50,658 bases of DNA, from contig CAZENR010000010.1 of the NCBI GenBank assembly GCA_964513925.1, forward strand, positions 1 to 50,658, given 5' to 3'. Below the pieces are notes generated by a model. That model was not told the origin of the DNA. It saw only the letters and a list, made by a program, of their open reading frames with translations, and searched no databases. Origin of the DNA: DAORHV01 sp964513925. Lineage in GTDB: Bacteria; Patescibacteriota; Gracilibacteria; Peribacterales; Peribacteraceae. This document shows positions 44,313 through 50,658 of the stretch, one piece after another. Both the position numbers and the translations under genes were made by a program. Numbering within the stretch: the stretch's first letter is position 1; the number at the start of each line of letters is the position of its first letter.

Positions 44313-44450
44313 ATGCTGTCGAAGACCACAAAGACGCGCCCGGAAATTCTGTGGATTACCGCAGGATTCAACCTTGCCGCGCAGTTCTTCTTAATCGGGT
44401 TGTGGATTTTCCCGATGATCGCACAGGCCTGGTACGTGAAGATTTACTAG
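44313..44450 (+). CDS. 45-residue single-TM peptide
   Basis: ATG 44313 to TAG 44450: MLSKTTKTRPEILWITAGFN, then LAAQFFLIGLWIFPMIAQAW and YVKIY. A basic N-terminus and one aromatic-rich hydrophobic helix with a Tyr/Lys end, probably inserted N-in. It has its own extended -10 promoter and a pyrimidine-rich leader, which supports it as a gene. No family recognised. It lies between the S10-block promoter and lysS. Confidence 0.65.
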   Translation: MLSKTTKTRPEILWITAGFNLAAQFFLIGLWIFPMIAQAWYVKIY

Positions 44451-44484
44451 ATAGACCGTATTCGCAAAAAGCCTTCCAAAGCGC

Positions 44485-44490
44485 TATCAT
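44485..44490 (+). promoter_or_regulatory. -10 of lysS, short-leader candidate
   Basis: TATCAT with 9 nt (CCGCCGCGC) before the ATG at 44500; a TTCGCA -35-like hexamer lies 18 nt upstream. The last six leader bases match those of purC. Confidence 0.45.
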
Positions 44491-44499
44491 CCGCCGCGC

Positions 44500-46650
44500 A
44501 TGGAAGACTTCCGCCGCGACAAAGTCGCAGAACTACGTAAGATTGGCCGCAATCCGTACGCGCCAAAATTCGACCGTACCCACGAGCTTGCCAAAGGCGC
44601 AGGACTGAAAGAAGGCGAAGAGGTAAAGATGGCTGGCCGCGTGATGCTGTTTCGCGATATGGGCAAATTGACCTTTGCCACGCTGCAAGACCATACGGGT
44701 CGCATGCAGATTGCGCTGAATAAAGAGGAAATCGGAGCCGATGAATACGCATTGGCAATGAAGATGATCGACTTGGGAGACTTTATCGGCGTGGAAGGAA
44801 CGCGGTTTACCACCAAAAAGGGTGAGCCGACAATTCAGGTAAAGCACTGGCACATGCTGAGCAAAACGCTCAGGCCGCTACCAGAAAAATGGCATGGCTT
44901 AAGCGACCGGGAGACGGCGTATCGACAACGCTATTTGGATTTGACCAGCAATAGGGAAACATTCGACCGCATGACGTTCCGATCGGCATTCATTCGCGCC
45001 ATGCGCGAGTTTTACTGGAAGCATGGTTTTACCGAGGTGGATATCCCGGTATTGGTAAATTCCGCTTCCGGCGCTCTGGCAGCGCCGTTCGTTACGCATC
45101 ACAACGCCCTGGATTTAGATGTGTACCTGCGCATCGCCCTGGAAACACATCAGAAGGAATGTCTTGTAGGAGGATTCGATCGCACGTTCAGCTTAGGTCC
45201 CGTCTTCCGCAACGAAGGGATGGACCCCAGCCACCTGCAGGAATTCACCATGTGCGAGCACTACGCCGCATACTGGGATTACGAAGACAACATGCGTTTT
45301 ACCGAGGAAATGCTGAAGGAGTTGCTCATGAAGACGCGCGGCACAACCAAGGCCACAATCCCCGGCCGCGACGGCAAACCCGTAGATGTTGATTTTGGCG
45401 GCACATGGCCGGTGCTGAGCATTCGCGAGGTGATTGAGCGCGACTGCGGCATAGATTTCGAACAGCACAAAACCGCCGATAGCCTGCGTGCAGCCATGAA
45501 GAAGGCGGGGATTCAGTTGGAAGTGGATGTGTCCAACTTGGGCCGCGGCAATTTGATCGACCAGCTGTACAAGAAGGTCAGCCGTCCCAAGATCGTAGCT
45601 CCGACCTTCATTACCAAGCACCCCATAGACCTCTCGCCGCTTGCCCGCCGCAACGACGAGAACCCCGATGTGGTGGACAGGTTCCAGTTGGTGGTGGGTG
45701 GCTGGGAAATCGTGAATGCCTACAGCGAGCTTGTGGACCCCATAGATCAGGCAGGGCGCTTTGAAGACCAGGCCAAAGCCAAATCTGGCGGCGACAGTGA
45801 AGCGCACGACAAAGACGATGAATTCGTGCTCGCGCTTGAACACGGATGCCCGCCATGTTCCGGATGGGGCATGGGCATCGACCGCATTGTGGCGCTGCTT
45901 AGCTGCCAGGAAAACCTGCGCGACGTGGTGCTGTTTCCCATTATGAAGCCTCTCGAAAAGAAGGCCGCTGTTATCCCGCAAAAGACTCCCATGCCGCATA
46001 CTGCCAAGCCTTCGGCATTGCCGCTCCCAGCCTTGGCAGAGCTACCATCGCCCAATGGCACGCATTTGCTGCAACATGCCGACTACGGACATTTGGTTGC
46101 CGGCGCGCATGGACTGATAGAGGCGCATGCCACCAATACCAAGGCTCACTTACTGGCTACCGGAGCCGCCATGGAGGCATTGGCAAAGAAATTCTGCGGC
46201 GATGCCCAAACCTGGAAAGTCGCCGGCATGCTGCATGACTTGGACTGGGATCACTTAGACAAAGACTACGAGAAGCACTGCGGCGAACCGCTAGAGAAGA
46301 TGCTTGCCACCATCAAGGCTCCGACAGAACTGCTGGGGGACATTCGCGCACACTACGCACACAAGTACGGCGCCGAGTACCCGCTAAACACCATGCTGCG
46401 CAAGGCGCTGTATTGCGTAGACGAGCTGACGGGCTTCATTATTGCCGTCACCCTGGTGCGCCCCAGCAAGAAAATCGCCGATGTGGAAGTGAAGAGCGTG
46501 ACTAAAAAATTGAAGGACAAGACGTTTGCTGCCCAGGTCGACCGCGAGCAAATCAAGCAATGCGAAACGCTGCTTGGTATGCCGCTCAACGACTTTGTTG
46601 CACTCACGCTACAGGCAATGCAGGGCATAGCGGCGGATTTGGGGCTGTAG
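44500..46650 (+). CDS. lysS: Lysyl-tRNA synthetase (class II) fused to an HD domain
   Basis: 716 residues. Residues about 1-485 form class II LysRS: the OB fold (VKMAGRVMLFRDMGKLTFATLQDHTGRMQIAL in part), RQRYLDLTSNRETFDRM, motif 2 (FRNEGMDPSHLQEFTMCEHYAAYWDY) and motif 3 (GWGMGIDRIVALLSCQENLRDVVLFP). The usual APELYLK before motif 2 reads ALETHQK, an unusual change. After a Pro-rich linker (about 490-525) comes an HD-type domain (about 530-716): HLLATGAAMEALAKKF, AGMLHDLDWDH (His-Asp near 579) and ALYCVDELTGFI. HD domains are metal-dependent phosphohydrolases. The fusion might cleave a nucleotide or act in quality control; substrate unknown. No stop or frameshift separates the parts. Confidence 0.92.
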   Translation: MEDFRRDKVAELRKIGRNPYAPKFDRTHELAKGAGLKEGEEVKMAGRVMLFRDMGKLTFATLQDHTGRMQIALNKEEIGADEYALAMKMIDLGDFIGVEGTRFTTKKGEPTIQVKHWHMLSKTLRPLPEKWHGLSDRETAYRQRYLDLTSNRETFDRMTFRSAFIRAMREFYWKHGFTEVDIPVLVNSASGALAAPFVTHHNALDLDVYLRIALETHQKECLVGGFDRTFSLGPVFRNEGMDPSHLQEFTMCEHYAAYWDYEDNMRFTEEMLKELLMKTRGTTKATIPGRDGKPVDVDFGGTWPVLSIREVIERDCGIDFEQHKTADSLRAAMKKAGIQLEVDVSNLGRGNLIDQLYKKVSRPKIVAPTFITKHPIDLSPLARRNDENPDVVDRFQLVVGGWEIVNAYSELVDPIDQAGRFEDQAKAKSGGDSEAHDKDDEFVLALEHGCPPCSGWGMGIDRIVALLSCQENLRDVVLFPIMKPLEKKAAVIPQKTPMPHTAKPSALPLPALAELPSPNGTHLLQHADYGHLVAGAHGLIEAHATNTKAHLLATGAAMEALAKKFCGDAQTWKVAGMLHDLDWDHLDKDYEKHCGEPLEKMLATIKAPTELLGDIRAHYAHKYGAEYPLNTMLRKALYCVDELTGFIIAVTLVRPSKKIADVEVKSVTKKLKDKTFAAQVDREQIKQCETLLGMPLNDFVALTLQAMQGIAADLGL

Positions 46651-46664
46651 CAGCGCTGCCGGGC

Positions 46665-47438
46665 TTACTGAGTTTCTGCTTCCAAGGCGACTGCAGCGCG
46701 GCGTAGTCCGGGTATGCGATCGAGCATTTTTTGTGTAATGGCAAAAGCATCTTCGCGCAGCGGCACGGTAAATGCGTGCATTCCCGGAACAGGCTTGTGC
46801 AGGGCATCGGCACGCAACCTGCAACCTTCGTCCAGGAGCACATCGAACTTCTGCAGCTGCGTACCGGCCGCACGCGCTTTCTCCATAATGGCTCTCACAG
46901 CCGTAAAGCGTTGCTCGTCTATATCCTGGGCCGCCATCCACGATTCGAAGGAGAGTGTTGTGTCGAACAGGAACAATCCCCGATCTCCGACTTCCACCGC
47001 AATATCCACCGGAAATCCGGCTTTTGGCTCATGGTTATCCAAAGCAAAACCGGCACTGCCTTGGCGACGATGCAGCGTGTGATCGCCACCCAGTTCCAAT
47101 TTCGCTCCTTCCACGGGCAGAGAAACAAGCCCTATGGACGAGTCTCCAAGCTCCTGCAACAACCGTCGTATGACGACACGAAAGGTGAGCGCAGCGGTCT
47201 CCACCGATACGCGGCAACGCTGTTCCTGTGGCGTAAGGGGGCCCTGCCTCACGCGCCGCTCCTCGTCTTCTAGTGCAGCTGCGCACACAAGACGATGCTG
47301 GTCCCAGTCGTCGGTTGTCATGTGCGAAATCACCTTGCCGCGCATATTTCGTCCAGCGGTTTCCAGTCGCTCAGCAAAACCCTCTGGAGAGTGTGCGGGC
47401 CTGGTTCCGGTGTATCCGCGAAGAACGCTTGTTTTCAT
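46665..47438 (-). CDS. Protein of unknown function (257 aa)
   Basis: No family recognised. Soluble-looking, no signal or membrane helix. Mixed alpha/beta pattern; a central region (AVEVGDRGLFLFDTTLSFESW) and the C-terminal GMHAFTVPLREDAFAITQKMLDRI are the most ordered-looking parts. The ATG at 47438 begins MKTSVLRGYTG and follows TACCGT by 6 nt. Convergent with lysS, 14 nt apart, with no obvious terminator between them. Confidence 0.75.
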   Translation of the reverse strand: MKTSVLRGYTGTRPAHSPEGFAERLETAGRNMRGKVISHMTTDDWDQHRLVCAAALEDEERRVRQGPLTPQEQRCRVSVETAALTFRVVIRRLLQELGDSSIGLVSLPVEGAKLELGGDHTLHRRQGSAGFALDNHEPKAGFPVDIAVEVGDRGLFLFDTTLSFESWMAAQDIDEQRFTAVRAIMEKARAAGTQLQKFDVLLDEGCRLRADALHKPVPGMHAFTVPLREDAFAITQKMLDRIPGLRRAAVALEAETQ

Positions 47439-47444
47439 GCGGCT

Positions 47445-47472
47445 ACGGTACAAAGCCGCAGCCCAACGTCAA
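47445..47472 (-). promoter_or_regulatory. Promoter of the 46665-47438 gene, leaderless candidate
   Basis: TTGACG (47467-47472), 16-nt spacer, TACCGT (47445-47450), then 6 nt to the ATG. Confidence 0.55.
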
Positions 47473-47523
47473 CAAAGTGCGTGTCTATGCCACGGTTCTT
47501 GGCTAAGAATTGCCAAACAGACG

Positions 47524-48933
47524 CTACTCCAGCTCGTACACCCGCTCACGCTCGGGCAACTCTACCTGCACGCCCATAGCGGCTACGGTGCGCTCTGCGA
47601 GGGCGTACATACCCTTCTCTTCTCCGTGTACGAACAGGATTTTCTTGAGGCCGGGGATTTTTTGAATGTAGGCATCCAGATCATGTTTATCGGCATGACC
47701 AGAGTAGGCGTTGATGTACTGCACCTCGGCCTTCTTCTGCACGACTTCATCGAAGATGGTGACGTTCGTCACATCGCGATCGATGATGCGGCGACCCAAC
47801 GTATTCTCGGCCATGTAACCGACAGCAAGAACAGTGTTGCGAGGGTCTTCCAGTTCATTGCGCAGGTGGTGCCGGATACGGCCAGCCTCGCACATACCGG
47901 AACCGGCCATGATGAGCATGGGGCCGCGTGTACCATTCAGCTCCTTGCTCTCCTCCACGCTCTCGGTGTAGTTGACCAGCGAGAACTGAAACGGGTTATG
48001 CGCCTTGCTTAAGAACCGGTCGAACATCTCCTGGTCGTAGCACTCGGGGTGGCTGCGGAAGATATCGGTTACCCTGGAAGCCAGCGGGGAATCGATGATG
48101 ATGGGAATGGAAGGAATTTCGCGGGCATCCCACAGCACATGCAGGTCGTACACAATCTCCTGGGTGCGTTCCAACGAGAAAGCGGGGATGAGCACCTTTC
48201 CTCCGCGGTTACTGGTGTTTATGATTACGTCACGCAGTTTGTCCCTGGCGGTTTTAATGTCATCGTGAGCACGGTCTCCGTAGGTGCTTTCGCAAATAAG
48301 ATAGTCCACCGGCGGCATTTGCTCCGGATCACGAATGATGGGGAGCGAGGAGCGCCCCAGGTCTCCGGAGAAGCCAATGCGCACTTTTTTCCCGTTGATA
48401 TCCACCTCCAAGAGCATCATTGCCGCCCCCAGAATGTGCCCCGCCTCCATAAATGTGCAGCTAATGCCCGGGAGCACCTCGAAACGCTCATTATAGTTCT
48501 TGCCGACAAACAGTTTCATGGCTTCGGCGGCATCGCGCTGGTTATACAACGGGCCAGAAACACTGATCATGCTGTCTTTTAAGTGTCGGCGGTAGAAGTC
48601 TTCGTCTTTTTCCTGAATGTATGCAGCATCCTGCAGCATGACATCGGTTAAGTCTTGCGTTGCATACGTACAGTAAATAGCCCCCTGGTAGCCCTTTTTG
48701 TACAAGAGCGGAATGCGCCCGGTGTGATCCATATGGGCATGACTCAAAATCATGGCATCGATATCCTTGGCCGGGTCGAAATAGAACTGAGCATTCTTCT
48801 CTGCTGCTTCCTTGCGCTTGCCCTGGAACATCCCGCAGTCCAACAGCAATCGCTTGCCGCCAATATTCAGCTCATGGCAGGTGCCGGTTACTTCTCGGGC
48901 CGCTCCGTGCGAGGTAAAGGTGATGGAAGCCAT
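47524..48933 (-). CDS. Metallo-beta-lactamase/beta-CASP RNA nuclease (CPSF73/YSH1-like)
   Basis: 469 residues. Beta-lactamase-fold motif HAHMDHTGRIP (His65, His67, Asp69, His70), AGHILGAAMM and SGDLGRSSLP supply the two-metal site. The beta-CASP part shows ICESTYGDR, GGKVLIPAFSLERTQEIVYDL, LIMAGSGMCEAGRIRHHL and a C-terminal INAYSGHADKHDL. This is the COG1236 type related to the eukaryotic 3'-end processing nuclease rather than RNase J. Probably an RNA-processing or decay enzyme. ATG 48933 gives MASITFTSHGA; a CATACT hexamer lies 7 nt upstream. Confidence 0.95.
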   Translation of the reverse strand: MASITFTSHGAAREVTGTCHELNIGGKRLLLDCGMFQGKRKEAAEKNAQFYFDPAKDIDAMILSHAHMDHTGRIPLLYKKGYQGAIYCTYATQDLTDVMLQDAAYIQEKDEDFYRRHLKDSMISVSGPLYNQRDAAEAMKLFVGKNYNERFEVLPGISCTFMEAGHILGAAMMLLEVDINGKKVRIGFSGDLGRSSLPIIRDPEQMPPVDYLICESTYGDRAHDDIKTARDKLRDVIINTSNRGGKVLIPAFSLERTQEIVYDLHVLWDAREIPSIPIIIDSPLASRVTDIFRSHPECYDQEMFDRFLSKAHNPFQFSLVNYTESVEESKELNGTRGPMLIMAGSGMCEAGRIRHHLRNELEDPRNTVLAVGYMAENTLGRRIIDRDVTNVTIFDEVVQKKAEVQYINAYSGHADKHDLDAYIQKIPGLKKILFVHGEEKGMYALAERTVAAMGVQVELPERERVYELE

Positions 48934-48940
48934 TGGAGTT

Positions 48941-48946
48941 AGTATG
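48941..48946 (-). promoter_or_regulatory. -10-like hexamer of the beta-CASP nuclease gene, leaderless candidate
   Basis: CATACT on the minus strand, 7 nt before the ATG at 48933. The -35 is not clear. Confidence 0.3.
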
Positions 48947-48960
48947 TGTGATGCTCTATG

Positions 48961-49027
48961 CAGCCGCCACTATGCGGCTGACGGTATCTAGTATGTGGTA
49001 CTACCTGCACTGCTTCGAGGGCGAAGC
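48961..49027. other. Two intergenic hairpins between rluB and the nuclease gene
   Basis: CAGCCGC-CACTAT-GCGGCTG (48961-48980) and GCTTCG-AGGG-CGAAGC (49012-49027), both perfect stems without U-tracts. They lie downstream of rluB and may protect its 3' end or attenuate read-through. Confidence 0.5.
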
Positions 49028-49049
49028 GTTGCAGAATGCACTCAGGCCA

Positions 49050-49769
49050 TTATATCCCAACTGAGGACAAAAGTCTTGTCTTTTCCTCTTTGGTTAGGGC
49101 TCGAATGGCTCCGACTGGTATGCGGGAGTCCTCGAATGTGGCAATGCGGACACGCCGTAATTCTTTCACGGTATAGCCCACATATTGGCACATACGGCGG
49201 ATTTGCCTATTTTTACCCTCCGTAAGCACGATGCGAATGACATTGTGACGAATTTTACGCACCTGCAGAGGCTTGGTGCGACTGCCGTCCATGTCGAAGC
49301 CGGCTTCGAGTTTTTTGCAATCGTAAGGGCTAATCTCACGATCAAGCACCACGTCGTACTCCTTCTCGTGATGGAACTTCGGGTGTGTAAGGCGATACGC
49401 TAGCACGCCATCGTTGGTAAACAGCAGTAAGCCAGAGGAATCTTTATCCAGGCGGCCAACAGGCGATATTTTGCCTTGTAGTTGGGCTGGAAGCAGATCT
49501 CGCACAGAGGGGGCCTCTCCAGCGCGTTTGTGAGGCAGGTTGGTGGTCTCCACCCCCTCGGGCTTGTTCATCACGTAATAGAGCATTTCTGTGCGATCTT
49601 GGAGCACTTTACCGTCGACCTCTATGGTGTCTGCATCTGGATCTGCCTTTTCACCTAGTACAGCCACCTTTCCATTTACCTTTACCAAGCCAGCGACAAT
49701 ATATTCCTCGGCCTTACGTCTGGAGCAAACACCGCGCGCCGATAGAATTTTCTGCAATCGTTCTTGCAC
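49050..49769 (-). CDS. RsuA/RluB-family 23S/16S pseudouridine synthase
   Basis: 239 residues. N-terminal S4 domain (ERLQKILSARGVCSRRKAEEYIVAGLVKVNGK in part), then the catalytic domain with YVMNKPEGVETT, SPVGRLDKDSSGLLLFTNDG (catalytic Asp in GRLDKD) and LTEGKNRQIRRMCQYVGYTVKELRRVRI. Whether it modifies 23S (RluB/E/F-like) or 16S rRNA (RsuA-like) cannot be read from sequence. I place the start at the GTG at 49769 (VQERLQKIL): it begins the S4 domain exactly and follows TACACT by 6 nt. It lies near the rRNA operon end. Confidence 0.92.
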   Translation of the reverse strand: MQERLQKILSARGVCSRRKAEEYIVAGLVKVNGKVAVLGEKADPDADTIEVDGKVLQDRTEMLYYVMNKPEGVETTNLPHKRAGEAPSVRDLLPAQLQGKISPVGRLDKDSSGLLLFTNDGVLAYRLTHPKFHHEKEYDVVLDREISPYDCKKLEAGFDMDGSRTKPLQVRKIRHNVIRIVLTEGKNRQIRRMCQYVGYTVKELRRVRIATFEDSRIPVGAIRALTKEEKTRLLSSVGI

Positions 49770-49775
49770 TGTAAG

Positions 49776-49781
49776 AGTGTA
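49776..49781 (-). promoter_or_regulatory. -10 of the pseudouridine synthase gene, leaderless GTG candidate
   Basis: TACACT on the minus strand, 6 nt before the GTG start at 49769. Supports a leaderless message starting with GTG. Confidence 0.45.
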
Positions 49782-49861
49782 CCCGCAAAGAGTATTACAG
49801 GGCACCCAAGAAAGTGTATTCACGTTCTAATACAGTGTGATTTTGGCTTCTGTAGATAGAA

Positions 49862-50146
49862 TTAATTCGCTACCTGATCTGGAGCAGTACAGCCGCTATC
49901 GCTACCTTTTGCGAGCCGCTTGCGTTGCTCACGACGAGCAGCACGCTCCTGCATTGTTGGAAAGCGTACAGTGAATACCGGGTGTGGAGGAACCCCCGGA
50001 ACAACGCCATGGCCGGTAAGTGCTGCAAGTCGCTCTAGGAAACCGCCAGTCTGCGCAGCAATCATTTCCTGCGTGACATCGGGGCCAACGGTGTCTGAAA
50101 CTTCATGCCGAGCAAGAGTTTGGTAAACATCAGGAGTAATAGGCAT
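49862..50146 (-). CDS. Small protein of unknown function (94 aa)
   Basis: No family recognised. Starts MPITPDVYQTLARHEVSDTV; a Gly/Pro segment (GHGVVPGVPPHPVFTVRFP) joins two helical parts, and a basic stretch (ERAARREQRKRLAKG) lies near the C-terminus. No signal or membrane helix. ATG 50146 follows TATATC by 8 nt. It sits between the rRNA terminator and the pseudouridine synthase gene. Could be a real small gene or a spurious frame. Confidence 0.5.
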   Translation of the reverse strand: MPITPDVYQTLARHEVSDTVGPDVTQEMIAAQTGGFLERLAALTGHGVVPGVPPHPVFTVRFPTMQERAARREQRKRLAKGSDSGCTAPDQVAN

Positions 50147-50162
50147 GAACAAAGGATATACG

Positions 50163-50191
50163 AAAAAACCGGCAGTCCGCTATGACACCGG
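50163..50191 (-). terminator. Terminator after 5S rRNA
   Basis: On the minus strand an imperfect stem, CCGGTGTC paired with GACTGCCGG (one bulged C, G-U pairs), is followed by TTTTTT. About 22 nt past the 5S 3' end. Confidence 0.7.
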
Positions 50192-50212
50192 GTATGTGGT
50201 TCTCCAGCACTC

Positions 50213-50333
50213 TGTCTTGGCGCCGACCTACTCTCGCAAGCCGTAGCAGCTTACTACCATTGGCGCACCTGGGCTTAACTGCCGTGTTCGGAATGGGAAC
50301 GGGTGTTTCCCCAGGGCCATAGGCACCAAGACA
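50213..50333 (-). rRNA. rrf: 5S ribosomal RNA
   Basis: About 121 nt. The terminal helix pairs TGTCTTGG (5' end) with CCAAGACA (3' end). Internal landmarks include CCCGTTCCCATTCCGAACACGG and the loop region GTAGTAAGC, followed by GCGAGAGTAGGTCG, all typical of bacterial 5S. Located 3' of 23S as usual. Ends are set by the helix I pairing and may be off by a few bases. Confidence 0.95.
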
Positions 50334-50488
50334 CAATGCTGGAAAGAACTCTGCGAACGTATTACGTAGAGCGCAGACGGGGCAAAATGCCCACGTACTG
50401 CCCGCTCATGAAACATGAACAGCACAGAAAGTATCTGGGTCCCGCATAGCGGGAGCACAGACTCTGGCCTATACAGGCACAGAAATAT
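50334..50488 (-). other. 23S-5S spacer
   Basis: About 155 nt without tRNA or coding gene. Contains short inverted repeats (e.g. GGGTCCCGCATAGCGGGAGC at 50429-50450 in part, read on plus) likely used in rRNA processing. Confidence 0.6.

Positions 50489-50658
<170 letters not shown>

Overview
The window looks like chromosome from a Patescibacteria/CPR-type bacterium, possibly a Peregrinibacteria/Peribacteria-like lineage. That placement is inferred from gene content, not from a search. The evidence: a compact genome of roughly 50% GC by eye, no uL30 (rpmD) gene between rpsE and rplO, a very reduced metabolic set, many secreted proteins with a single membrane anchor, and a Gram-positive-like surface vocabulary (SLH, dockerin, DUF916-like). 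The code is standard: TGA is a real stop, for example in rpiB and adk.

Layout. 1-8.4 kb is a cell-surface region. It holds an edge-truncated HTH protein with a membrane segment, a three-gene minus-strand unit (LemA-like protein, a 463-residue membrane protein, a 745-residue surface protein), a DUF916-like protein, and three tandem paralogous secreted proteins whose fold recurs as the C-terminal domain of the 745-residue protein. 8.4-13.3 kb is housekeeping: purC, a DUF192 lipoprotein, rpe, rpiB, tpiA, dprA and tRNA-Thr(CGT). 13.3-18 kb is a second surface locus: a dockerin-like protein overlapping the gene for a 1047-residue protein with a cohesin-like domain, Ig-like repeats, three SLH repeats and a C-terminal anchor. 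18-20.5 kb holds an unknown protein, an SPFH/stomatin protein and a small unknown. 20.6-44.2 kb is the S10-spc-alpha ribosomal supercluster on the minus strand, split into three blocks. The blocks are alpha (infA to rpsI), rplO-secY-adk plus an extra adenylate-kinase-like gene and map, and S10/spc (rplC to rpsE). Plus-strand cassettes separate them: a small helical protein with a 1252-residue repeat protein in one gap, and a tandem-ACT protein (with a PfpI-like gene on the other strand) in the other. 44.3-50.2 kb holds a 45-residue membrane peptide, a LysRS-HD fusion, an unknown, a beta-CASP nuclease, an RsuA-family pseudouridine synthase and a small unknown. The right edge is 5S rRNA and the 3' end of 23S rRNA, minus strand.

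Expression signals are the most unusual general feature. About fifteen genes have a -10-like hexamer 5-9 nt before the start codon, which predicts leaderless mRNAs. Genes with leaders show no purine Shine-Dalgarno sequence; most are preceded by C/U-rich tracts. Well-formed -35/-10 pairs with 17-nt spacers occur before the alpha operon, the S10 operon, the secreted paralogs and the repeat-protein cassette. Other candidates for new biology are a structured leader RNA before the tandem-ACT gene, the dockerin/SLH pair, the 205-residue repeat protein lodged in the ribosomal cluster, small membrane peptides, and a DNA segment shared by the tails of L22 and L29.
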